From positions 1,271,973 through 1,335,972 of the forward strand of contig WBVU01000003.1 in assembly GCA_009192285.1 (NCBI GenBank): 64,000 nucleotides of DNA. Direction: 5' to 3'. The stretch comes from Morchella semilibera. Its lineage: Eukaryota > Ascomycota > Pezizomycetes > Pezizales > Morchellaceae. Below the pieces are notes generated by a model. It saw only the letters and a list, made by a program, of their open reading frames with translations. It was not told where the DNA came from and did not search any database. Position numbers and translations under genes: made by a program. Below are positions 47,530 to 59,064 of the stretch, in pieces (the first letter of the stretch is position 1; each line of letters begins with the position of its first letter).

Positions 47530-48925
47530 TTAGGCCCCCAAGCTTGGGAAAGCACTGGTGTCGTCAAGGTTAGGGGTTCCAGTGTTGCTCCTTCCACTGC
47601 GGTAGTCATCACGACGGTCACCGCCACGGTCACCACCGCGGTCACCGCCACGAGAACCTCTCTCACCACGACCACGGCCCCTCTCGCCGCCGCGTCCGCG
47701 GCCACCACGTCCACCACGTCCAGCATCTCTGGGTTCGACATAACGAGGCTCAATATCAAGAATCTGCTTGGTCTTGCGCTCCCGGTTCCTTGTCTTATCT
47801 CTGGATTCACCGACGAAGTAGGCACCCTCCTCGCCCTCCTTGCGGGACAGTTCCTTGGCAGCAGCCCACTTCTTGTCGTTACCACCCTCGTTGGGACGGC
47901 GAATCTCGGTAGGGGGACCTAGGTCAGCTTGACGTTGGGCGAGTTCGGCAAGGTACTCGTCATAGGTCTTGTGGACCTCCTCGGGCTCCTCGGCAGCCTC
48001 TGCGGCGGCTCCGCCTTCGGCGGCAGCGGGGTCTTCGAAGGCGGGGGCGGCGTTGGGGTCGGCGGAGTCGGTACCGGCAGCATCCTTCTGTGCAAGTTCG
48101 ACGCCAGCAAGCTCATCATCCCATTCCTTTGCACCCTTGTTGGCACCCCACCCCTGACCTACTTGCTTCTCGGTATCGCTGGGAATGACCAAGTCAGGGT
48201 CAATGACTATAAAAATAGGGTTTAGAGGGTTTCCAGATAACATACACTCTGCCGGTATTGCTGTGGCGGTCAAGGCGGCGGCCTCCGCGTCCACGGGCAC
48301 CGCCCTGGGGAATATTGTTGTCCTCCTCAGTGTCTTTGGCGAGGTTGTTCTGGCGTCCAGCCTCACGATCACGGAATGCTTAAATAAAACCAGGATGTTA
48401 GAATTATTATGAAGCTATGGTAAGACGTGACTAAATAAGATAAAGAATGCCTCTAGATGGAATCAATTCCTTGTGGATCGTACTAACCTCCCTCGTTTCC
48501 GCTACGGCTTCTTCCCTTGTAGTTACCACGGGCTTGTGAGCCACTGGCTGTTGTGTCCACGGCAGGGGCAGGCCTCTCGTCTCTCTTCTTAGAAGTGGTG
48601 GTGCTCTTGATTACCTGCCTTGGAACAGGTGGGGGTGGAGCATCGGGATCCTCGATGTCGTTTCCTGCAGTTTAGAGTGGGGAAGTAAGTAAACATAGGT
48701 ATAAAAAAGTCCGAGAAGCGGGGTATTTTCTAGCAAATTGAAAAACATATTCATCGCCTGAGAGGTCGATGGAAATTAAGAGGGAGATATCAAAGTTCGC
48801 TGTAATGAGACATACCAAGGAGGTCAAACAGGTTCTATTAAAGAAACAGGAAGGTTAGTCATGATGAGTAGACCGGAAAAATATTGGGAACAGAAGCAAA
48901 CCTTAGAAGCTACGGAGGCAGACAT
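47530..48925 (-). CDS. Stm1/Oga1-like protein with HABP4/PAI-RBP1 domain
   Basis: Proteins of this family (yeast Stm1, fission-yeast Oga1, human SERBP1/HABP4) bind ribosomes and RNA and clamp inactive 80S ribosomes. Five exons (48925-48902, 48834-48816, 48664-48488, 48378-48246, 48178-47530) give 333 aa. The N-terminal MSASVASKNLFDLLGNDIED is the Stm1-N motif. Next come AFRDREAGRQNNLAKDTEED, RGRGGRRLDRHSNTGRVDTE, the QGWGANKG..WDDELAG block, the TYDEYLAELAQRQADLG helix of the HABP4 domain, and a long RGG/RG tail (about residues 255-310) closing LDDTSAFPSLGA. The RGG tail is a probable site of arginine methylation and RNA binding. The first two coding exons are tiny (24 and 19 nt). The last intron ends at the CCCAG next to 48178; an earlier AG would shift the frame. 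Confidence 0.88.
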
Positions 48926-49742
48926 GGTGCCTGCTTTCTCCTTCTGTCTTTGAGAGACGCCCTGATTGGTTTCTTTTCTATAGGAGTAGTTGAAGTTTGT
49001 TGGTTCACTCAGGGAGTGAGAGAAAGGAGATGTGAGAGGGAGAGAGGGTGGAGGAGGGGAAATAATTTCCTGGGTGGGGGCACAAACAATTAGTGACGAC
49101 GCTGCAAGTTGGAGGCCACCGAAACTTTTAGCGGGCTAAGCAACAATTAAGCTCAGTAAACCCACGCAATTGAGTTTTAGGTAGTAGATTAGGCTCAAAA
49201 GAGTTTTTTGCTTACAATTTCCCTGCAAACTCAATTCGCCGACCTGATTTTTTTTCACAAATAATCTAATTCATAGGAGTTCCAGTGTTCGTGAAACTTT
49301 CGTCATGAGAGACTGCTGTTGCAGGGGGTTAGCCCTACTCCCTACAGATGATCACCAACTAACGAATTCAGTCCGATTAGTTAAGCAACTCTTCATGATC
49401 TGTCATGTGACCCGAATTTTTATGTCGACCTGTCTCGGGTAAAGCTATATAATTTGTATTGCGCTGCTCAATTCTTTGCTGCTTACTACATAACGGGGAA
49501 TTGTTAGGCGCTTTGAGTCGGGAGCCGGAAAAAACCTAAGTGCAAAATTAAGCGCACGTTTTGATTGGTGTTCTATGATCTAGGTACATGTAGGCAGGTA
49601 GGTACAAAAGTTCAAAGGCTCAGGCAATTAGTCCCTTTGCGCGGTGCTCTCTGGTGATTGACTAGGTGGATTTTTGGTTGGGCTTAACAGTTGGTATGGG
49701 TAATAATTGACCTGTCTCCCTACCAAAATCAACTTCAAACTC

Positions 49743-49861
49743 TATCTCCTCAACCACAACACAAGATAATTAAGATTGGAGGCCGTAGAATGATTCTCCT
49801 CTTGATTCTCTACAGTTCTACAGCCTCTATTTAGAAATATTTTGTTGTGGTTGAGGAGATA
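49743..49861. mobile_element. Foldback MITE-like element, about 115 bp
   Basis: Arms 49743-49790 and 49816-49861 pair over about 46 nt; the outer 20 (TATCTCCTCAACCACAACA plus one) are identical. The loop is about 25 nt. The outermost TA at both ends can be read as a target duplication, leaving TCTCCTCAACCACAACA as the terminal repeat. There is no coding capacity. Confidence 0.7.
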
Positions 49862-50024
49862 CATTTGGCGTTCATACACTTTTACCGGCCCCGATATCGC
49901 CCACCATACATGTGTTGGTCTTTTCTTGTGGTCAGCTGCGGCCACAAGGACCCATTAGGTACGACATGTATATGTGGATAGATGTACCTACATGTACTCT
50001 ACATGTATGTAGGGTAGAGTACTC

Positions 50025-50129
50025 GGATCAGGTAAGAAGAACCTGAAAGTCATTTTAATGGTAAGATAAACTACACCAATTTAGGCCCTGCTTTGCAGCT
50101 AGCATCTTCAGGTTCTTATTACCTGACCC
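50025..50129. mobile_element. Foldback MITE-like element, about 105 bp
   Basis: Left GGATCAGGTAAGAAGAACCT (from 50025) is repeated inverted on the right as GGGTCAGGTAATAAGAACCT (ending 50129), about 23 nt with two mismatches. Weaker similarity (AGTACTC against GTATACT) extends outward. It lies only 165 bp from the preceding foldback element but shares no sequence with it. Confidence 0.6.
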
Positions 50130-51907
50130 AGTATACCTACACCTACTCCACATAAATTCACCTGGGTCGGCAAGTCATATTTCTCGCGAGCAGATGGTCC
50201 TAGACTGGCAATGCACCCGGGCCAGATCGCCCTGTGATGGTTCCGAATGATGAAATTCTGCGCCACCTTTTTGCGGGGGGAAGCACTTTCAGCCGATGGT
50301 CTCTGAGCTCTGTATTGGTTCTCGGCGGTTTGGTGAAACAACAACAACTATTTTCCTGGCTGTGAAATCCCACGAGGACAGGTACATACATGTACAATTT
50401 GCTAGTCTCGTTGAGGACGCTAGACCTAAAAACTCGACAATGATCGATCTCCGACTGCCTTTTTGCGAACCGTCATAGGAAAGGAGGAGTATAGCAAATG
50501 AAGAATAGAGCTTAGTCTCTTGTGCACAGTGCACGGGCAACACCCCTGACATCTAAGGGTGTTTGGGCTTGTGAATAAAAGAGTATGTGGGTAGATGTAC
50601 TTGTAGGTATATATATACCTTGGATAAGGCTCATTAGAGGGAGGTGGAATAGTTTGTGTTTTTGTAACCAGCCAGTGATCAAGTATTTTACTCCTTTCCC
50701 CTTTGCTGCTCAATCTATGTATCAGCATCATCTGTATTCACAGTCAAAACGGGCGTTTAATAGACCCTGGTAAGTTCTTGTTCGTCCTTGAGCCTTTTAT
50801 TTAGCTACTCGACCAGGAATAAGAGGGTGTGCCGCAGGGACTGCTACATGTACCTCAAGTAGCTCATCATATTCCCCAAGGCCTTCAAAAAGCCTGTGGA
50901 GAGGTGGAGAGGTGTAGAGTAACGGGCCTGTTCACTTGCTCTTTCACTGAAACCTCGGTAGCTCCCCTCAATTTGCGCTTCAACTAGCAACGGTAAGGGC
51001 CGGACAATCCCAAGCAACCTATTTCGTTTTTGTTTTTTTTCATTTTTCTGGGCAGGGTCTGTCAGGTGCCCTTGAAACCACTCCCCTTTCCCTCCCCTCT
51101 TAACCTGAGCAAGTACTCCACACTTAGACTTGGGTCATCACCATCTCTGTAGACTTGCGAGGCAAAAAAGGAAGAAGGTACACACAGTAACCGACTAGGG
51201 CAGGCAAGCAAACAGAATTTGTTGAGATCATCATTACTGGCATTCAATACTTAATAACATCTGTCTATTGGAAAGGAAAGGAAAGGAGGCAATCCAACCG
51301 CCACAGCACACCCTTCCCACAATCCCTCATCCTACCTATTATTCATTTATCAGGTGTCCCACCCCTCGCTGCTTTCTCTCCACCCATCCACAACCTCCCA
51401 CCCTCTCTCAACCCCCCCCCCTCCCCCGTCTCTCTCTTCGCCAAACCCCGTCCGGCTGTTCGACATTCTCTGGGTCCCTTCACCCTCGTCATAGTTGCTC
51501 TGTATCTAACGGCCAACCGCCCTCCGCCTTTCTTTCTTTCTCCTTACTCCTATAGTTACTGCTACCGCTACCATTACCGCTGCTCCTCTGCCTACCATTG
51601 CCGTGTCACATCCCTCCAACCTCCTGCGCGACTCCACTGAAATCAATCAAAGCAATCAATATCTTAGAGATCGGCCCTCATCCGACAACTCTACCCAATA
51701 CCTACATGTCGCTCGTACAGCCCCCTGTCCCAGGTTCGTTATCTATTCTTTCCTAAATCCTGTTATTTTCTGCCGCACCATCAAGAATCTTGAAGTTCTA
51801 TACGCAACCCTTGACCCCATTACCCCCTCGCCATATAGGACCGTGTGCTGACCAATGCCCCCCATATTTTGCTTAAAACGTCGATAGAGCGCCGCCCTTC
51901 TGTTACA

Positions 51908-53615
51908 ATGGAGCTAGGGACCAACAATCCATTTCGCCAAAGACTTTCAACACCCTCCTCTCCCGGTGTCACCGACCCTTTCAATTTCGGTACTACAGGT
52001 GGCAGGCCACAGTCTAAAAACCCTTTTCTTGACGTATTTGACGACGATAACGATCTGGGTCCATGGCCTACTGACCGACCCAGCGCCCATAAATCCAATT
52101 CATTTGACGCAACTTCTGCCACCAGACCTCAGCTTTCTCCACAGCTTTTAGGCGCTGCGGCGGAGCTTTTTGTATAACCCCACCCCCTTCCTATTAATAC
52201 TAGCTGTATGAGGACAAACTACTGACATGTTAATAGGAAAACCTTACTGTTACAGATCACTCTCAAGACCCTTTCCAAAGTATGGACCAAGACAGAAGCA
52301 GGATGCCCCCACCCCGTGGACACCAGTCAAATGGTTCAAGGTCTCGACCGCCACCACCACCGCCATATGAGCACCATCACTCACGATCTTCCGGCGATAA
52401 CTCACAATTGATCTCGATCGATCCATTTCCTTCAAACAGCGGACAACAGAGACAGCCCCGTCGTCCTCCGCCTAGCGGTCGCCCTCCAAATGGTGATAGG
52501 TTTCGGGAGTCTGATCGCGACCGCGACGCTAGAAGGCGACCTAGACGCAACTCAGATTCATCTGTTATGGATGTACATGACGCTGAGAAGGAACGGGAAA
52601 GAAACGAACGACGCCGTCGGGAGCAGCGCCTGAAAGCTGAGAACGGCTCAGGACTTGGCTCCCGATCCAAGGGTAAGGACGAAGGGACACGAAGGGATAG
52701 AAAGAAAGGCTCGGCTTTAGATGTCATTGACAAACTTGATGTAACCGGAATTTATGGTACCGGATGTGAGTTAGGTCCGTTGTTTCTTATCCGAGATATT
52801 CTAACGATTTAGCCTTAGTATTCCATCACGATGGCCCATTTGACGCATGCAACCCCCACCGTAACAAAAAAACTCACAAACTGGCACCTGTACATGCCTT
52901 CCCAGCAGATTCAGCAAACAATGCGCTCTCAGGGTTTGGGCCGGTCAGTCTTAAGGCCGACCACTCACATCTCTTTGGGAATCGTCACGAGGAAGCTTTC
53001 CACGACTTCACGGGAAATGGAAGACGCGACTCGGCCTCTGGAAGGCTAGATTCTCGGCCATCAGGTGCTCGAACAGCATCATTCGATCCCAAAGCATCTG
53101 AAACCATTCACGGTGATGAGACAGTTGGTCTCGGCACTTCGACATTTTTGGATGGAGCACCAGCATCTAAGGTAGCGATGGAGCGGACCATGTCTGAATC
53201 AAACGATGACCGGCCTCGGTCTTCAAACGGTGGGAGTGGAGGTGGCCTCCAACGAAAGAAGTCCTTGGCACAGAAGATTCGATCCATCAGTCAAAACAGA
53301 ACTAATATGGGTGATGGCCCCGTCAGCTCTGGACACCGCCGCCCCCCGCCCCCAGGAAGGTCTCCAACGGAAGCGAGGTACTCACCCACTACCCCTAGTA
53401 GTGCAACATCTGGTAAAAACGATCGCAATCCTTTTTTCACAGAGTATGAAAGCGCATATGACAAGAAGAGCGAGGCTATTGCAGAGACCAGAGGTGAGAG
53501 GGCGCCGAGTTCTCCAAAGAAACCAGTCAGGGTAGGGACTGGGGATAAAGGGAGCGAGAACGGGCTCTTAAAGCGCGTCAGGAGTTTGTCGAAGTCCAAG
53601 AGGCGGAACGAATAG
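51908..53615 (+). CDS. PAL1: Pal1 family protein (cell shape / endocytic coat)
   Basis: Pal1 proteins act at the cell cortex: fission-yeast Pal1 maintains cylindrical shape and the budding-yeast relatives join the early endocytic coat. Three exons (51908-52171, 52237-52765, 52819-53615) give 529 aa. The start is the ATG of MELGTNNPFRQRLSTPSSPG. The domain core is SALDVIDKLDVTGIYGTGLF followed by HHDGPFDACNPHRNKK, spanning the second intron; a second conserved piece is PLAQKIRS-like around residue 415 (KSLAQKIRSISQNR). NPF tripeptides occur twice near the N-terminus (NNPFRQ, KNPFLD) and once later (RNPFFT); NPF is the ligand of EH domains such as those of Ede1 and Pan1. The rest is disordered and Arg/Pro/Ser-rich, with a charged helix (EKERERNERRRREQRLKAEN). 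Identification is firm. Confidence 0.93.
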
Positions 53616-54907
53616 CATAGATCCATGTGGGTTTATGAATCAAGTCGTGGGTTATCAAGAGTTGCAAGCGTGTTTGTGTCGTGGGAGGAAGTAAACTACG
53701 GCATGTCTTAGTTTCTTATAATTTTCCTTTAAAGTTCTATCCCCTTCGCTTTTCCATTGGTATAGTGTAGGATTGCATAGTGCTTTGTGAGTAGGGCATG
53801 GGGGCAAAAAATAACCAATTCCCCTGATCTATTGTTTTGTGAGATTGATATGAACACATATTCCGCTGGCCGTGGGTCATGTTGGTTGATCGGAAAAGCT
53901 TGAAAGTTTAAACCGGGTCACTTTTACGAATTTTCGGAAACTTTTGTGGTTCTTGGGAAGTCATGCTGGTTGTCTTGTCCTTTTCTATTTTTTATTCCCG
54001 TCTATTGAAATACTCGGGGTCGGTTTGCTGCTTGGTTTGTTTGGCCTTTGCGTTGATTTTTCACGGCAGCGTTAAAGTTGTTACCCAGACGAACGATAGC
54101 CACAGGTTTTGGGTTCTGCATAAGCCTGGGTATCATTGATTGTTACCTTATTACATGCCTGTTTTAAACCCTATTCCCTCAATACCCTGCTTCTTGTTCA
54201 TTTTTTTCTTTCTTTTTCTCCTTTTTCTTTTTTTCTTTTTTTCTATTTTCTCTTTACGTGTCATACATAGTGGGTGTTTGAACATTAATTACCTTCTCAT
54301 AACTGTTGCACCCGGAGTCCCCTCACTACCAAGTATATTATAGTTCTGTATATGTATTTGATATTCAAGTCTTCATAAACATGGGTACCTTATCACTATG
54401 ATATGACCGTATTGTAGCTTGGTGCTGTTGGTTGCGCGGTGGCCGATTTCTCGGGATGCTTTTGGAGCACCTAAGGGCTTGGTAGAGTACCTACCTGTTC
54501 CCAGCTTGATCTGTAGTAATGCAGGTGATCTAGCTATTGGTGGGTTCCCAGTGTAACCATAGGCGCACTGACAAAGCCCAAGTAAACCCATGCGCCCGGC
54601 CCAAACTTATCTTCCCCACATTTCGAACAGACATGGTCGCCACTCAAGAGCTGATAAAGCTACATGTAGGTTAGGTGCAACCCCCGCCAGTGAACTCCGT
54701 ATTTACATAGCTTAGACTAGACATACACGCAATAATAATGCACGCATTCTTGAACCGGTCCTGGCCGGACCGAGGGCCGAGTCTGACTGAGAAGAGTTAT
54801 GATAAACAGCTGGGACACCTATAATACACATTAGATCAGATACCACACAGAATCCGCTTAATCCCGAACCTTTAACACAATATTGCAAAACTCCAGAATC
54901 ATATACC
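53616..54907. other. Gene-free spacer
   Basis: No gene is visible. A T-rich stretch at 54190-54260 lies well beyond the Pal1 stop. TACATGTA occurs at about 54661. The last 150 bases are the presumed promoter of the acyl-CoA ligase. Confidence 0.5.
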
Positions 54908-57230
54908 ATGTCCTCACCTCAGTCTCGCCTTGCAAGTATATCGCGTCACTTGTGGTCCTCAACTCCGCCTCCACAGAAAACCAATCGATCAAACAATAGA
55001 GCAGAGCTTTCGCCGACATACTTTCTACCCAGAGCAGCAGCAATTGAACCTGACGTGCGTGGTTTCCTTTTCTCCATTTTATTTTTTGGAAGTTTGCCAT
55101 TTTCGAGGATAGAATAAGTAATGTAAACAAAATAGGTTGAAGCAATCATTCATGTTACCGCCAATGGAAAAGTACTTCGCCGGTCGTATATGGAGTTTGC
55201 TGATCGAGCGAGAGGCCTGGGGTACTACCTTAAGACCCATGGTTACAAAAGAGGTATGTGTTCAATAGAAAGCTTCTTAAGGGATGAAACCTCTAACTCC
55301 TGAGAAAAGTCGGAATTCTCTGTCCAAACACACCCGCGTTTCTGGAATGTATTTTCGGTGTAGCTGCTGCGGGTGGTGTTCAAGTAGGGGTCAATTACCG
55401 CCTTAAGAAAGAAGATGTCCAGTATATCTTTAAACACGCCGAAGTCGATATTATTGTTGTTGATAGGGAGTTCGTGGGGCTACTAGAAGGCTTTGATCGT
55501 GAAATCCCTAGAATTATTGATGATGATACAGATACAACTGTTGGTGAACTGAGCGGAGATTTTGATCGCATAATATCCGAGGGGTTGGACTATGATAGGA
55601 AGCATCAGCTTGGCTGGGAAGGGTTGCACATAGAGGCCGAAAGTGAAGACGATGTATTTGCATTAGCATATACAAGTGGGACAACTGCAAAACCGAAGGG
55701 GGTCGAGTATACTCATAGAGGAGCATACTTAGCTGCACTTGCAAATGTTATCGAGTCTGGTTTGAATTGTACATCTGCTCTTTCTAAGGATAGAGCAAAG
55801 TCAGTAACATCTATAGCATTAGTACTCCTAAGTATTTGAAGTTACTCATTGGAATATATAGGTACTTGACAATACTCCCACTTTTCCATGCCGTGGGCTG
55901 GACATTCCCATGGGCAGTTGTCAGCGCCCGAGGAACCCACTATTGCATGCGTAAGTAATGGCCTCTAAGTGAAAGGAATCATTAACTGAGGCGACGAATA
56001 GGGAAAATCGATTATGAGGAAATCTGGAGGTTATTGAAAGATGAAGGCATCACTCATTTCAATGCAGCACCGACAGTCAATACCCTGCTCTGCCGTTCGC
56101 CTCAAGCAGAAGGGCTACCACAGGCGGTCCGGGTCACTGTAGCTGCGTCTCCCCCGTCAGCAAAGCTGTTTCAGGATATGATTTCGTTGAACCTTATTCC
56201 AGTTCACGTCTATGGCTTGGTACGTAGCTCTGTTTAAATTCGTGGCGTTTAGTTGTAATGGAGAATTGACTTTATTTGATAGACGGAAACGTACGTTCTT
56301 ATAAGATATATCTATGTGAAGGGGGGCGTTATTATTCGAGATACTGATGCAATCCTTCAGATATGGTCCTATCACTAAAGGATATTTCCTTCCAGAATGG
56401 CTTGGTTTGTCGCCAGAGGAAATGTATAAGAAGATGGCTCGACAAGGTTCGTTCCTTCTAAGTTCCCTGTCTCCGAATGAAAATGTGTTTATCGATTTTC
56501 AGGTCATGGATTCGTAACCAGTAAAATGGTTCGTGTTATCAAGCCTGATATACTAGACATCATAGACGTGAAAAAGGATGGTGTTGAGATTGGCGAGATA
56601 GTATTCTCGGGTATGTTCCCAAAGACTCAAGGGCAAATTCACCCCCGCTGAAATCAAAAAGGAAATATATGTGCAAGAGGCTACTATAAGGACCCCGCAG
56701 CCACGGCCAAACTTTTTGCGGGTGGTGTCCTTCACTCTGGTGATTTAGCCGTTTGTCATCCAGATGGTGCGATTCAAATATTAGACCGAGCAAAAGACAT
56801 CATCATCTCAGGTACTCGAACCCAAAGCCTTTGCTTATAATGCCTTTTACTAATTTCTCGCACTAGGCGGAGAAAATGTCAGTAGTGTGTCTCTGGAAGG
56901 AATGCTTGCCCGGCATCCAGACATTTTAGAGGTTGGGGTCATTGCTGTTCCAGATTCCCATTTTGGAGAACGGCCAAAAGCGTTCATTACAACCACAAAC
57001 CCGCAGCTCAAGGGCGAGGATGTAATTTCTTGGGCAAAGAAAAGTTCCTCAATCTCGGGTTTCATGGTCTGAGCACATATCCTCGCACTTGGATGTCTGA
57101 GAGCTGACAATAAAACAAACAGGTTCCGAGAGAAGTTGAAATTGTGACAGAGTTACCAAAGACATCAACAGGGAAGGTAAAAAAAAATGTGTTGCGGGAG
57201 TGGGCGAAGGGCAACCGGGAAGCTAGTTAA
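54908..57230 (+). CDS. AMP-forming acyl-CoA synthetase/ligase (ANL superfamily)
   Basis: The enzyme activates a carboxylic acid with ATP as an acyl-adenylate and then transfers it, usually to CoA. Eleven exons (54908-55054, 55136-55253, 55310-55799, 55862-55950, 56002-56219, 56283-56290, 56361-56446, 56503-56610, 56662-56811, 56867-57066, 57123-57230) give 573 aa with every junction GT-AG. Core motifs are in order: the P-loop YTSGTTAKPKGVEYTH, LTILPLFHAVGWTFPW, VYGLTETYGP (split by an 8-nt exon), the GVLHSGDLAVCHPDGAIQIL block, LDRAKDIIISGGENVSS, and the catalytic-lysine region PKTSTGKVKKNVLREW. There is no peroxisomal SKL end and no clear presequence. Medium-chain or branched/aromatic acids are typical for such fungal enzymes, but the substrate cannot be read from the sequence. 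The gene lies just left of a retrotransposon cluster and shows no damage. Confidence 0.92.
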
Positions 57231-57659
57231 GCGCCCGTGGATTATAGGGTGTCACTTAAATATATATATGTGAGTGTGTTTTGAGAAAAAAGGGACTTTC
57301 AGCAGCCAACCCCATCTAAAGTAGTTACAATATATGGAGAGTAGAGAGTATTTACTAAGTGTTGTATCCGAATCTTGATACTTTATCAGCATTATGGGTA
57401 ATAACTGTTTTTGGTTAAATAAACCTGAGCTTGAGTTGAGCTTTCCATGTTATGTGAAAAAATTTAGTGTGGGTTGGGTTGGTATACTTGCAACGGTAAA
57501 GCCAAGTTGACGGGGTTTATGAAATCCCTGAAAGTCATTTTGGTGTTTTCGCGTCAGCAAAACTGGGGAGAGTACCGGGTGTGCACCTTAAATACCGAGA
57601 CACCTGGATTGATTGGGTAAATTTGTATGGGCGCCACTGGCATGTGTGGCAACCAAAAG
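57231..57659. other. Spacer between acyl-CoA ligase and LTR cluster
   Basis: This holds the probable 3' UTR of the ligase (ATATATAT at about 57260) and otherwise nothing recognisable. The old LTR copy begins at 57660. Confidence 0.5.
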
Positions 57660-58373
57660 TGTGACGGAGTAACCCGACGCAAAGTAGAAGATGACAATGA
57701 TGACGCAGAAGGGCTCGAGGAGCACAGCCTACGTAACGAGGAGACCGACAAAGACAGGAATAACATCAGGCAGGCACAAGCACAGGCACCGGCGAAGGCA
57801 AAGGCAAGGGCAATGGCACAAGGATGTGACAGAGTAACCCGACACAAAGTAGAAGATGACAATGATGACGCAGAAGGACTCGAGGAGCACAGCCAAAGCG
57901 ACAAGGTCACCGACAAAGACAGAGACGACACCGGGCAGGCACAAGCACAGACACCGGTGAAGGCAAAGGCAAGGACAAAGGCACAGAGACTCAGGACAGG
58001 AAGAGTGAGGGCCGGATGGACCTCAACGAGAACGATAAGAGGTACTATAGGTTTCCACGAGAGAGGGCAGAATCTTGGGTACAAGGAACTTTGGCTTGAA
58101 GGTAGGAGTATATTCCTATGTACTGAGATAACAGGAAGACGAGACAGAGAGAAAAGAAAGAAAGAACTAGGGAAAACATCTATACCCGCTATTTAACACC
58201 TCTCCTCCACTAGTCCACCATGACTCAATCATCAGCTCATAGAAACCCATAGAAATCCATCGCATCCACACCTTGTATTCCTCCCCACCATCTCTGCTAT
58301 TTATATTCCAAATCCATCACGTCATCGAACCTCCTAGAACCCAATGACGACACCCCTTCTTTAATACACCCCT
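57660..58373 (-). mobile_element. Older inverted LTR copy of a Ty3/Gypsy element, interrupted
   Basis: This is an LTR fossil in the opposite orientation to the complete element next to it. On the minus strand it aligns along its length with the 5' LTR at 58374-59003; shared landmarks include a GAACGATAA/GAGAACGA word, the CTTTCTTTCTTTTCTCTC tract and the end GGGTTACTCTGTCACA. It carries a 165-bp tandem duplication of the LTR's 3' part (units starting 57660 and 57825). It stops exactly where the complete element starts, as expected if that element inserted into it; the missing remainder should lie past the 3' LTR, outside the window. It is visibly diverged from the neighbouring LTR, hence older. 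An open frame along it is a by-product of simple repeats, not a gene. Confidence 0.8.
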
Positions 58374-59003
58374 TGTCCCGGCGTCTTGTCATTAGTCCCG
58401 AGGGCTCGGTAGTGGAAGCGCTGTTGTGATTGTTTAGGAATGGTTAAGCGAGGAAGGGGTGTGCTAAAGGGGGGTGTCGTCATTAGGTTCCAGGAGGTTC
58501 GGTGGCGTGATGAATTTGTAATGAGAATAGCGAAGATGGTGGGGGAGAATATGAGATGTGGATGCGATGGATTTCTATGGGTTTCTATGAGGTGATGCAT
58601 GAGTCATAGCGGACTGGTGGAGGGAAGTGTTAAATAGCAGGATTAGATGTTTTCCTTAGTTCTTTCTTTCTTTTCTCTCTGTCTCGTCTTCCTGTTATTC
58701 TGGTACATAGGAATCTACTCCTATTTCTAAGCCATAGCCTCTCGTACCAAAGACTCGGTCCTCTGACAAGAGGAAACTCATAGTACCCTTCATCGTTCTC
58801 GTTGAGGTCCATTCGGTCCTCACCTTCCCTGCTCTGCGCTCTTGTGCCCTTGCTCTTGCCTTTGCCTTCGCCTGTGCCTGTGCTTGTGCCTGGCCGGTGT
58901 TGCCTCTGTCTTCGTCGGTCCCCTCGTCGCGTAGACTGTGCTCCTCGAGTCCTTCTGCGTCATCATTGTCATCTTCTTCTTTGCGTCGGGTTACTCTGTC
59001 ACA
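58374..59003 (+). repeat. 5' LTR of the Ty3/Gypsy element
   Basis: Long terminal repeat of about 630 bp, bounded TG...CA. Its first 47 bases recur at 63954-64000. It contains the element's promoter by family rule; TTAAATAG at about 58630 is a possible TATA-like site. Confidence 0.88.
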
Positions 59004-59064
59004 CTAAGACGAGACCACCCTTACTCGACTGGCACAGTCCGAGTTCCTCACACCATAATCTACC

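Larger units (their letters stand above)
48926..51907. other. Gene-free spacer, 3.0 kb, with two foldback elements
   Basis: No gene is supported. It includes the Stm1-like promoter (left), two hairpin elements (49743-49861 and 50025-50129), five TACATGTA copies (about 49585, 49990, 50000, 50385 and 50847) and the Pal1 promoter and long pyrimidine-rich leader (51290-51600, with a C10 run at about 51412). Frames in the leader are Pro/Ser low complexity only. Confidence 0.5.

Noticed and set aside
57627-58196. 189-codon open frame left of the retroelement
   Set aside because: It lies along the older inverted LTR copy and follows its simple repeats (Ala/Gln/Lys); it is not a gene.
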